Shown: piece after piece, positions 1-6,741 of the stretch | How the letters are laid out: each line of letters opens with the position of its first letter | Numbering within the stretch: the first letter of the stretch is position 1 | Assembly: GCA_050485905.1 (NCBI GenBank) | Contig: JBJHCH010000130.1 | Location: 1 to 9,755 of the forward strand | Length of the DNA: 9,755 nt | DNA from: JAWLCA01 sp050485905 | GTDB taxonomy: Bacteria; Pseudomonadota; Alphaproteobacteria; Rhodobacterales; Rhodobacteraceae | Reading direction: 5' to 3' | The notes under the pieces: model-generated | Seen by the model: only the letters and a program-made list of their open reading frames with translations | Told to the model about the DNA's origin: nothing | Databases searched by the model: none | Made by a program: the position numbers and the translations under genes

Positions 1-632
1 CCTACTGGAAGACGCTGTTTTCCGACGAGGGCGCGCATTTCGACAAGGTGGTGACGATCCGCGCCGAGGATATCGCCCCCGTCGTCACCTGGGGCACCAG
101 CCCCGAGGATGTGCTGCCGATCACCGGCGAGGTGCCCGCGCCCGAAAGCTTCTCGGGCGGCAAGGTGGATGCCGCGCGCCGGTCGCTCGACTACATGGGG
201 CTGACGCCGGGCACCAGGCTGACCGACGTGAAGATCGACGCGGTCTTCATCGGATCCTGCACCAATGGCCGGATCGAGGATCTGCGTGCCGCCGCCGGCA
301 TCCTGAAGGGCCGGAAGCTGGCGCCGGGCCTGCGCGGCATGGTGGTGCCGGGATCGGGCCTCGTGCGGATGCAGGCAGAAGAAGAGGGGCTGGCCGACAT
401 CTTCAAGGAAGCGGGCTTCGAATGGCGGCTGGCGGGCTGTTCCATGTGCCTGGGCATGAACCCAGACCAGCTGGCCCCCGGCGAACGCTGCGCGGCGACC
501 AGCAACCGCAACTTCGAGGGGCGGCAGGGCCGCGGTGGACGCACCCATCTGATGAGCCCGGTAATGGCCGCGGCCGCAGCCGTCACCGGCCGGCTGACCG
601 ATGTGCGCGAACTTGCGTCAGAGACGGTGTAG
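1..632 (+). CDS. leuC: 3-isopropylmalate dehydratase large subunit, 3' part (5' end outside window)
   Basis: This is the C-terminal part of the aconitase-family subunit that, with LeuD, isomerises 2-isopropylmalate to 3-isopropylmalate in leucine synthesis in the cytoplasm. The reading frame is open from base 3, so the gene enters from the left edge; 209 codons are visible of a family length near 470. The three cysteines that bind the 4Fe-4S cluster are all seen: one in the GSCTN motif (codon 258-260) and two in the CSMC motif (codons 438-440 and 447-449). The C-terminal TSNRNFEGRQG block and the HLMSPVMAAAAAVTG tail are typical of LeuC. The stop (630-632) lies 12 bases before the leuD start, so the two genes should be co-transcribed. 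Nothing appears truncated other than by the window edge. The family assignment is secure. Confidence 0.97.
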   Translation, partial: YWKTLFSDEGAHFDKVVTIRAEDIAPVVTWGTSPEDVLPITGEVPAPESFSGGKVDAARRSLDYMGLTPGTRLTDVKIDAVFIGSCTNGRIEDLRAAAGILKGRKLAPGLRGMVVPGSGLVRMQAEEEGLADIFKEAGFEWRLAGCSMCLGMNPDQLAPGERCAATSNRNFEGRQGRGGRTHLMSPVMAAAAAVTGRLTDVRELASETV

Positions 633-644
633 GGAGCGAGAGAG

Positions 645-1250
645 ATGGATAAATTCACCACGCTGACCGGGATCGCGGCGCCGATGCCGCTGGTCAACAT
701 CGACACCGACATGATCATCCCCAAGCAGTTCCTGAAGACGATCAAGCGCACCGGGTTGGGCAAGAACCTGTTCGACGAGATGCGCTATACGCCGGACGGC
801 GAGGAAGTGCCGGATTTCGTGCTGAACCAGCCGGCCTATCGCGAGTCGCAGATTATCGTGGCGGGCGACAACTTCGGCTGCGGATCGTCGCGCGAGCATG
901 CGCCTTGGGCGCTGATGGATTTCGGCATCCGCTGCGTCATCTCCACCAGCTTTGCCGACATCTTCTTCAACAACTGCTTCAAGAACGGCATCCTGCCGAT
1001 CACGCTGCCGGAGGATCAGGTCGCGGTGCTGATGGAGGATGCGAAGAAGGGGGCGAATGCCCGCATCACCGTGGATCTGGAGGCGCAGACCGTCACGACA
1101 TCGGACGGGCAGAGCTTTTCGTTCGACGTCGATCCGTTCAAGAAGCATTGCCTGCTGAACGGGCTGGACGACATCGGCCTGAGCCTGGAAAAGGCCGCCG
1201 CCATCGACGCCTACGAGGCCAAGGCCGCCGCCGCGCGCCCCTGGGCCTGA
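645..1250 (+). CDS. leuD: 3-isopropylmalate dehydratase small subunit
   Basis: This is the swivel-domain partner of LeuC; the heterodimer forms isopropylmalate isomerase. The 201-residue length is normal for the family. NIDTDMIIPKQFL (about residues 18-30) and GDNFGCGSSREHAPWAL (74-90) are the substrate-binding and swivel-domain signatures, followed by the typical ISTSFADIFFNN and FKNGILPI blocks. The ATG at 645 is preceded by GGAG at 633-636, an 8-base spacing, which supports this start. The gene follows leuC by 12 bases and is followed by a 43-base spacer carrying a possible CtrA site and a hairpin. No missing key residue was seen. Confidence 0.97.
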   Translation: MDKFTTLTGIAAPMPLVNIDTDMIIPKQFLKTIKRTGLGKNLFDEMRYTPDGEEVPDFVLNQPAYRESQIIVAGDNFGCGSSREHAPWALMDFGIRCVISTSFADIFFNNCFKNGILPITLPEDQVAVLMEDAKKGANARITVDLEAQTVTTSDGQSFSFDVDPFKKHCLLNGLDDIGLSLEKAAAIDAYEAKAAAARPWA

Positions 1251-1263
1251 GCGCACCGCAGGG

Positions 1264-1278
1264 TTAACGCAACCTTAA
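1264..1278. promoter_or_regulatory. Possible CtrA-type binding site (TTAA-N7-TTAA)
   Basis: The leuD-EEP spacer contains TTAA (1264-1267), seven bases, then TTAA (1275-1278). This is the published consensus layout for a full site of the alphaproteobacterial response regulator CtrA. In DNA of about two-thirds G+C this pattern should be rare, and here it falls in a 43-base spacer. Assignment as a functional site is inference. An overlapping alternative is a small RNA hairpin (1260-1265 with 1271-1276, one G-U pair). Confidence 0.4.
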
Positions 1279-1313
1279 TCCGGGCCATACACCGTGACGG
1301 CGATGGCCCGGAT
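1278..1313 (+). promoter_or_regulatory. Hairpin over the start codon of the EEP-like gene (possible attenuator or translation control)
   Basis: ATCCGGGCCAT (1278-1288) and ATGGCCCGGAT (1303-1313) are perfect 11-bp inverted repeats with a 14-base loop. The 3' arm begins exactly with the candidate ATG start (1303-1305), while the alternative GTG start (1294-1296) lies in the loop. The bases after the stem are pyrimidine-rich, with a run of five T at about 1329-1333, so weak intrinsic termination after leuD is another reading. The repeat is read directly; its role is inferred. Confidence 0.45.
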
Positions 1314-2352
1314 CGTCCTTCTTCTTGCGTTTTTGCTCGCCGCACCGCTGCGGGCCGAGAGCCTTCGCATCGCCGCCTATCACAGCGATCTTGGCCGCGA
1401 CGGGCCGGGGCTGATGCTGCGCGACATCCTTGCCGGCGACGATCAGGTTGCGGCGCTGGTGCAGGTGATCGCGCATGTGTCGCCGGACGTGCTGCTGCTT
1501 TTGCGCTTTGACTACGACCACGGGCAGGCGGCGCTGTCCGCCTTTGCCGAGAAGCTGACGGCTGCTGGCATGGCCTACCCACATCGCTTTGCGCTGCGCC
1601 CGAACACCGGCATGGCGACGGGGCTGGACATGGATGGCGACGGGCGGCTGGGCACGCCCGATGATGCGCAGGGGTTCGGCCGGTTCGCGGGCGCGGGCGG
1701 CATGGCGATCCTGTCGCGCCTGCCCATCGACAGCGAAGCCGCGCGGGATTTTTCGGGCTTTCTCTGGCGCGATCTGCCCGGCGCGCTGCTGCCTGAAGTT
1801 CCGGCGGATGCCCTTGCCGTGCAGCGGCTGTCATCAACAGGGCATTGGGACGTCCCCGTGACCCTGCCCGACGGCACCCGGCTGCATCTGCTGGCCTTTC
1901 ACGGCTCCACGCCCGCATTCGGGCGGGGCGAGCGGAACCTGCGCCGCAACCATGACGAGGTGCGGTTCTGGCAGCACTATCTGGATGGGGCACTGCCGAT
2001 GGCCCCACCCGACGCGCCGCTGGTGCTGCTCGGCAGCGCAAACCTCGATCCCCAGGCGGGCGACGGAATCGGGCAGGCGATGGCCGACCTGCTGGCCCAT
2101 CCCCGGCTGCAGGATCCCGGACAGACCAGCCCCGGCGCCGCCGCAGCGCCCCCATCGCGGGCCGATCCGGCGCAAGCGACGGCCGACTGGGAGCGCCCGG
2201 GGCGGCTGCGGGCGGTCTATGTCCTTCCATCATACGACCTGACGGCCACCGGATCAGGCGTCTTCTGGCCCGCGCCAGACGATCCGCTGGCCGAGGTTGC
2301 CGCCACCGCCTCTAGCCACCGACTGGTCTGGGTCGATATCGCGCTGCCTTGA
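1294..2352 (+). CDS. Secreted endonuclease/exonuclease/phosphatase (EEP) fold protein with altered active-site motifs
   Basis: The N-terminus is a signal peptide: hydrophobic residues 7-19, then a Leu-Arg-Ala cleavage site, so the mature protein should be periplasmic or secreted. The overall layout fits the EEP family, and I recall similar proteins in Rhodobacteraceae; the substrate is unknown. Against the general EEP pattern, positions expected to be catalytic differ. The early Asn of the first strand appears as His30, the Glu of the LLQE motif as Arg71, GDxN as GSAN (Ser248, Asn250 kept), the Asp of the VDY motif as Val308, and the SDH Asp as Ser341 (His342 kept). Residues 112-123 form an EF-hand-like loop (DxDxDGxLxxxD). 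Start choice is open: GTG 1294 gives 352 residues and ATG 1303 gives 349, both keeping the signal peptide; neither has a good ribosome binding site. It lies between leuD and leuB. Fold and family are likely; activity is doubtful. Confidence 0.8.
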   Translation: MTAMARIVLLLAFLLAAPLRAESLRIAAYHSDLGRDGPGLMLRDILAGDDQVAALVQVIAHVSPDVLLLLRFDYDHGQAALSAFAEKLTAAGMAYPHRFALRPNTGMATGLDMDGDGRLGTPDDAQGFGRFAGAGGMAILSRLPIDSEAARDFSGFLWRDLPGALLPEVPADALAVQRLSSTGHWDVPVTLPDGTRLHLLAFHGSTPAFGRGERNLRRNHDEVRFWQHYLDGALPMAPPDAPLVLLGSANLDPQAGDGIGQAMADLLAHPRLQDPGQTSPGAAAAPPSRADPAQATADWERPGRLRAVYVLPSYDLTATGSGVFWPAPDDPLAEVAATASSHRLVWVDIALP

Positions 2353-2377
2353 TTCCCCCCGGTCAACCCGCTACCCC

Positions 2378-2403
2378 CGCCTCGAAACAGGTAACGCGAG
2401 GCG
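2378..2403 (+). promoter_or_regulatory. Hairpin covering the leuB ribosome binding site
   Basis: CGCCTCG (2378-2384) and CGAGGCG (2397-2403) are perfect 7-bp inverted repeats around a 12-base, A-rich loop. The 3' arm contains GAGG (2398-2401), the only good ribosome binding sequence for the leuB ATG at 2407 (5-base spacing). Folding of the mRNA would therefore mask that site. The pairing is seen in the sequence; a regulatory role is inferred. Confidence 0.4.
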
Positions 2404-2406
2404 CCA

Positions 2407-3513
2407 ATGTCCAACCCCTCCATTCTCATCCTGCCCGGCGACGGCATCGGCCCCGAGGTCATGGCCGAGGTCCGCAAGATCATCGACTGGTTCGGCACCA
2501 AGCGCGGCATCGCCTTTGACGTGACCGAGGATCTGGTGGGCGGCTGCGCCTATGACGCGCATGGCACGCCGCTGACGGACGAGACGATGGAAAAGGCGCA
2601 GGCCGCGGATGCGGTGCTGTTGGGCGCCGTGGGCGGGCCGAAATACGACGATCTGGATTTCAGCGTGAAGCCGGAACGCGGCCTTCTGCGCCTGCGCAAG
2701 GAGATGGACCTTTACGCCAACCTGCGCCCGGCGCAGTGCTTTGATGCGCTGGCGGATTTCTCCAGCCTGAAGAAGGATGTGGTCGCCGGCCTCGACATCC
2801 TGATCATCCGCGAACTGACATCGGGCGTCTATTTCGGTGAACCGCGCGGGATCGTCACCGAGGGCAACGAGCGCGTGGGCATCAACACCCAGCGCTACAC
2901 GGAGTCGGAAATCGCGCGGGTCGCACGCTCGGCGTTCGAACTGGCGCGGAAGCGGCAGAACAAGGTCTGCTCGATGGAGAAGGCCAACGTGATGGAATCC
3001 GGCGTGCTGTGGCGGCAGGTGGTGCAGGAAGTGCACGATAAGGAATACGCAGATGTGGAACTCAGCCACATGTATGCCGACGCGGGCGCCATGCAGCTTG
3101 TCCGCTGGCCAAAGCAGTTCGACGTGATCGTGACCGACAACCTGTTCGGTGACCTGCTGTCGGATGCGGCGGCGATGCTGACCGGCAGCCTGGGCATGTT
3201 GCCCTCGGCCAGCCTTGGCGCGCCGATGGCGAACGGCCGACCCAAGGCGCTGTACGAACCCGTGCACGGCTCGGCCCCCGACATTGCGGGGCAGGGCAAG
3301 GCGAACCCGATTGCCTGTATCCTGTCGTTTGCGATGGCGCTGCGTTATTCCTTCGACCTTGGGGATGAAGCCACGCTCGTTGAACAGGCGGTGGAAAAGG
3401 TGCTGGCCGACGGGTTGCGCACCGCCGACCTGATGGGGCAAGAGGGCGGCACGCCGGTCACCACCGCCGCGATGGGCGATGCGGTGGTTGCGGCGCTGGA
3501 CGCAAGCGTCTGA
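2407..3513 (+). CDS. leuB: 3-isopropylmalate dehydrogenase
   Basis: This enzyme oxidises and decarboxylates 3-isopropylmalate with NAD+, giving the keto acid precursor of leucine. At 368 residues it has the family length. GDGIGPEV (11-18) opens the protein; LLGAVGGPKYDDLD (71-84) follows. The substrate arginines are in LRLRKEMDLYANLRP (Arg97, Arg107) and IIRELTSGVYFGEPRG (Arg135, Tyr142). EKANVM gives catalytic Lys192, and the metal-binding aspartates are Asp225, Asp249 and Asp253 in the YADAGAM and DNLFGDLLSD blocks. GSAPDIAGQGKANP (288-301), with the Asp of the dinucleotide site, points to NAD rather than NADP use. The ATG at 2407 follows GAGG (2398-2401), which sits in a hairpin. It is 54 bases downstream of the EEP-like gene, in the same direction, so co-transcription with leuCD is plausible. 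A hairpin lies 35 bases after its stop. Confidence 0.98.
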   Translation: MSNPSILILPGDGIGPEVMAEVRKIIDWFGTKRGIAFDVTEDLVGGCAYDAHGTPLTDETMEKAQAADAVLLGAVGGPKYDDLDFSVKPERGLLRLRKEMDLYANLRPAQCFDALADFSSLKKDVVAGLDILIIRELTSGVYFGEPRGIVTEGNERVGINTQRYTESEIARVARSAFELARKRQNKVCSMEKANVMESGVLWRQVVQEVHDKEYADVELSHMYADAGAMQLVRWPKQFDVIVTDNLFGDLLSDAAAMLTGSLGMLPSASLGAPMANGRPKALYEPVHGSAPDIAGQGKANPIACILSFAMALRYSFDLGDEATLVEQAVEKVLADGLRTADLMGQEGGTPVTTAAMGDAVVAALDASV

Positions 3514-3548
3514 CAGGAAGCTTCTCGCCGCGTTCTGGCAGTTCAGGG

Positions 3549-3576
3549 CGTGGCCGGCATTCTTGATCCGGCCGCG
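3549..3576 (+). terminator. Possible terminator hairpin after leuB
   Basis: CGTGGCCGG (3549-3557) can pair with CCGGCCGCG (3568-3576) through 9 bp including one G-U pair, with a 10-base loop. The following bases lack a clear T-run; the nearest is TCTTTT at 3591-3596. It is therefore a weak intrinsic terminator at best. Its position between leuB and the export operon fits a transcription boundary. Confidence 0.4.
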
Positions 3577-3594
3577 TGGTTCGTCCAAGGTCTT

Positions 3595-3600
3595 TTGACA
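3595..3600 (+). promoter_or_regulatory. TTGACA -35-like element upstream of the export operon
   Basis: A perfect TTGACA lies 43 bases before the ABC ATPase start in the 129-base spacer after leuB. At 16-18 bases downstream I see only G+C-rich sequence (GACGCC region) and no convincing -10, so this is half a sigma-70 promoter at most. Confidence 0.25.
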
Positions 3601-3642
3601 CAGATCATGGGGCGATCGACGCCGTCGCCCTAGTCAGAGGGT

Positions 3643-4368
3643 ATGGAGCGCGCAGGCACCGACACCAGGCCGGTCTTCAGGGCCGAGGGCGTGACCCGTG
3701 TCTATCGGACCGGCGCGGTCGAGGTGAAGGCGCTGCGCGGCGTCGATCTGATGCTGAACGAATCCGAGATGGTGGTGCTGCTTGGTGCCTCCGGCTCGGG
3801 CAAGTCCACGCTTCTGAACATCCTCGGCGGGCTGGATCTGCCGACCGAGGGCCGGGTGTTCTTCCGCGACACCGAGCTGACCGGGGCAGGCGACGCGGCG
3901 CTGACCGCCTATCGGCGCGATCATGTCGGCTTCGTCTTTCAGTTCTATAACCTGGTGCCAAGCCTGACGGCGCGGGAAAACGTGGCGCTGGTGACAGAGA
4001 TCGCCCGCGATCCGATGACGGCCGAGGCCGCACTTGATACCGTGGGCCTTGCCGCGCGGATGGATCATTTCCCGGCTGAGCTTTCGGGCGGCGAGCAGCA
4101 GCGCGTCGCCATCGCGCGGGCCATCGCCAAGCAGCCAGAGGTGCTACTGTGCGACGAACCGACCGGCGCGCTGGACAGCAAGACCGGGATCCAGGTGCTG
4201 GAGGCGCTGTGCGAGGTGAACCGGACACTTCGCACGGCGACGGTGCTGATCACGCATAATGCCGACATCCAGCGCATCGCGCATCGGGTCGTCGCACTGG
4301 CCGATGGCCGGATCGTCCGGGACGAGGTCAATGCAGAGCCTGTCGTGCCAAGGGAGATAAGCTGGTGA
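3643..4368 (+). CDS. ABC transporter ATP-binding protein (MacB/LolD-type)
   Basis: This cytoplasmic ATPase would power the permease encoded next. All nucleotide-binding motifs are present in 241 residues: Walker A GASGSGKST (48-56), Q-loop Gln100, signature LSGGEQQ (148-154), Walker B VLLCDEP (167-173), D-loop ALD (176-178) and switch His205. The sequence FVFQFYNLVPSLTARENV is characteristic of the LolD/MacB/FtsE group of type VII exporters. An in-frame stop at 3631-3633 limits upstream extension. ATG 3643 has AGAGGG (3636-3641) unusually close, with a single base between. A GTG at 3691 has AGGG (3679-3682) at better spacing but would delete the first beta strand, so I prefer 3643. The stop overlaps the permease start in GTGA, showing translational coupling. 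Substrate specificity cannot be read from this subunit. Confidence 0.95.
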   Translation: MERAGTDTRPVFRAEGVTRVYRTGAVEVKALRGVDLMLNESEMVVLLGASGSGKSTLLNILGGLDLPTEGRVFFRDTELTGAGDAALTAYRRDHVGFVFQFYNLVPSLTARENVALVTEIARDPMTAEAALDTVGLAARMDHFPAELSGGEQQRVAIARAIAKQPEVLLCDEPTGALDSKTGIQVLEALCEVNRTLRTATVLITHNADIQRIAHRVVALADGRIVRDEVNAEPVVPREISW

Positions 4369-6725
4369 GGGCGCTGGACCGCAAGCTTCTGCGCAACCTG
4401 CGCCAGATATGGGCGCAGACGCTGGCCATCGCACTGGTCCTCGGCTGCGGGGTGATGGTCTTCGTCGGCTCCGACAGCACGCAACGCACGCTTTCAGCTA
4501 CGCAGGACGCCTATTACGACCGGCAGCGATTTGCCGATATCTGGGCGGGCGCGACGCGCGTGCCGCGCAGTCTGCTGGACCAGATCGCCCTGATCGACGG
4601 GGTCGCGCAGGTCGATGGGCGGATCGCCTTTTCCGCCGTGCTGGACATTGACGGCATGGACGAACCCGCCAGCGCCCGTATCGTGTCCGTCGCGCCTGAC
4701 GGCACCGGGCTCAACCTGCCGATCCTGCGGCGCGGCCGGCTACCTGATCCCGCGCGCCCCGACGAGGTTGCAGTTAACGAGCCCTTCGGCGAGGCGCATG
4801 ACCTGCTTCCAGGCAGCAGGTTTCGCGGGGTGCTGAACGGTCAACTGCGGGAACTTGTGGTGACCGGATGGGTGCTATCGCCTGAATTTGTCTATGCGAT
4901 CGCGCCGGGCACCATGATGCCGGACAACCGCCGCTACGGCATCCTGTGGATGGGCGAGCCCGCCGCGGCGGCGGTGCAGGACATGACCGGCGCGGTCAAC
5001 GAGATCTCGTTGCGCCTTGCGCGCGGCGCGGAAGAGGCGGCGGTGATCGCCGCGCTGGACGACCTGCTGGAACCCTACGGCGGCACCGGAAGCCACGGGC
5101 GCGACTTGCAATCCTCGCACGCCTTTCTGAAGGGAGAGATGCAGCAGCTTCAGGCGATGGCGCGTTATGTACCACCGATCTTTCTGGTGATCTCGGCCTT
5201 TCTGGTGAACATGGTGCTCGGCCGCCTGATCGCACAGGAGCGGGTGCAGATCGGACTGCTGAAGGCGCTGGGCTATTCCACAGGCACCATCGCCTGGCAC
5301 TATCTGAAGCTGGCCTTGCTGATCGGCGGCGTGGGCATCGTCACAGGCTGGGCCTTTGGCTGGTGGATGGGGTCGGCGATGATCCACCTCTATGCCGATT
5401 TCTTCCGCTTTCCGTTCATCCTGCGCGATCCGGGTCAGGCGGCGCTGGTGATCTCGGCGTTGACAGCCATGGCGACGGTGCTGATCGGCGGGTGGCGCGC
5501 GGTGCGCGCCTCGGTGCGGCTGCCCCCGGCCGAGGCGATGCAGCCCCCGGCGCCGCCCCTTTTCAGCCGGGGCAGGACGGATCGCATGATCGGGGCGCTG
5601 CGGTTGCGGCAGACCAGCATGATGATCCTGCGGTCCATCCTGCGCTGGCCGGGCCGGGCCGCGATCACGCTGTTCGGCGTATCGGCGTCGGTCGGCGTGC
5701 TGGTCATGTCCTACTTCCTGTTCGACGCCGTGAACATGATGGCGGAAAGCCTGTTTGAGCAGGCGAACCGCCAACAGGTGACGCTGACCCTCTCCAACGC
5801 CGCGCCCGCACGCGCGGTGCAGGACGCGATGACCCTGCCCGGCGTGATGCGGGCCGAGGGCGCCCATGTCGTGCCGGTTCGGCTGGTCAACGGCCATCGC
5901 ACGCGGCTGAGCGTGCTTCAGGGTCATTTCGAGGGCGCGGAACTGGCTCGGCTGGTCGATGATGACGGTCAGGTCATTCCGCTGCCCGACAACGGCGTGG
6001 TGCTGCCGCTGCTGCTGGCGCAGGCGCTGGAGGCCGAGGTGGGCACGTGGCTGGATATCGAACTGCTCGTCGCGCCGCGCGAGACCCTCACCATGCCCGT
6101 TACCGCGGTGATCCGGCAGGGGATGGGGCAAGAGGCGCATATCGCTGCCCCTGCGCTGTTCACCGCGCTGCGGGTGGCGCCGCAGGTCAACGTCATTCAT
6201 CTCGGCGTCGATCCCGACGAACTCGGAACCCTGAACGCCCGGATCAAGACGGTCCCCGCGGTGGCCGGCCTGTCGGACTGGGCCGAGGTGCGGCGCCAGT
6301 TCGATGCGACGCTGAGTGAGAACCTGCTGGTGATGGTGTCGATCTACACGCTGATCGGGGCGCTGATCGCGGTCGGCGTGATCTACAATGCCGCGCGCAT
6401 CCAGTTGTCCGAGCGCAGCCATGAACTCGCCACCCTGCGCGTGCTGGGCTTCACCCGGTTCGAGGTAGGATTTGTGCTGGTGGGAGAGATGCTGCTGCTG
6501 ACGCTGCTTGCGATTCCGGTGGGCTGGGTTGTGGGCTACTGGCTGGCCGCCGGGCTGGTCGGGGCGATGTCCACCGACCTGATACAACTGCCGTTTCAGA
6601 TCACCCGCCGCACCTATGCGCTCGCCGCTGTTGTTGCGCTCGTGGCCTCGACCATGGCGGTGCTGCTGGTGCGGCGGCGGCTCGACCGGGTTGATCTGGT
6701 CAGCGCGCTGAAGGCACGGGACTGA
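4365..6725 (+). CDS. ABC transporter permease, double-length FtsX/MacB-type
   Basis: This is an inner-membrane permease of 786 residues with eight predicted membrane segments, at about 17-36, 269-288, 314-338, 358-378, 431-453, 653-675, 703-730 and 750-769. Two large periplasmic regions (about 37-268 and 454-652) follow segments 1 and 5, as in MacB periplasmic core domains. Each half carries a cytoplasmic coupling motif: QERVQIGLLKALGYS (291-305) and SERSHELATLRVLGFT (682-697). The protein is thus an internal duplication of the four-segment MacB/LolC plan. One chain could supply both permease halves, where MacB needs a homodimer. The start is GTG 4365, overlapping the ATPase stop by 4 bases, with AGGGAG (4351-4356) 8 bases before it. 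The HlyD adaptor gene follows after 16 bases. A related double-length permease is E. coli YbbP, which lacks a linked adaptor; the substrate here is unknown. Confidence 0.93.
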   Translation: MRALDRKLLRNLRQIWAQTLAIALVLGCGVMVFVGSDSTQRTLSATQDAYYDRQRFADIWAGATRVPRSLLDQIALIDGVAQVDGRIAFSAVLDIDGMDEPASARIVSVAPDGTGLNLPILRRGRLPDPARPDEVAVNEPFGEAHDLLPGSRFRGVLNGQLRELVVTGWVLSPEFVYAIAPGTMMPDNRRYGILWMGEPAAAAVQDMTGAVNEISLRLARGAEEAAVIAALDDLLEPYGGTGSHGRDLQSSHAFLKGEMQQLQAMARYVPPIFLVISAFLVNMVLGRLIAQERVQIGLLKALGYSTGTIAWHYLKLALLIGGVGIVTGWAFGWWMGSAMIHLYADFFRFPFILRDPGQAALVISALTAMATVLIGGWRAVRASVRLPPAEAMQPPAPPLFSRGRTDRMIGALRLRQTSMMILRSILRWPGRAAITLFGVSASVGVLVMSYFLFDAVNMMAESLFEQANRQQVTLTLSNAAPARAVQDAMTLPGVMRAEGAHVVPVRLVNGHRTRLSVLQGHFEGAELARLVDDDGQVIPLPDNGVVLPLLLAQALEAEVGTWLDIELLVAPRETLTMPVTAVIRQGMGQEAHIAAPALFTALRVAPQVNVIHLGVDPDELGTLNARIKTVPAVAGLSDWAEVRRQFDATLSENLLVMVSIYTLIGALIAVGVIYNAARIQLSERSHELATLRVLGFTRFEVGFVLVGEMLLLTLLAIPVGWVVGYWLAAGLVGAMSTDLIQLPFQITRRTYALAAVVALVASTMAVLLVRRRLDRVDLVSALKARD

Positions 6726-6741
6726 GGGAAAGGGGGACGGC

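Noticed and set aside
1211..2233. 340-codon minus-strand frame opposite the EEP-like gene
   Set aside because: Pro/Ala/Arg-rich shadow product with no motif; the plus-strand frame has a signal peptide and conserved EEP-family layout.
2371..3588. 405-codon open frame on the minus strand opposite leuB
   Set aside because: It lies opposite a certain gene in high-G+C DNA, where antisense frames stay open because of codon bias. The product is His/Arg/Gln-rich with no recognisable domain and no ribosome site.
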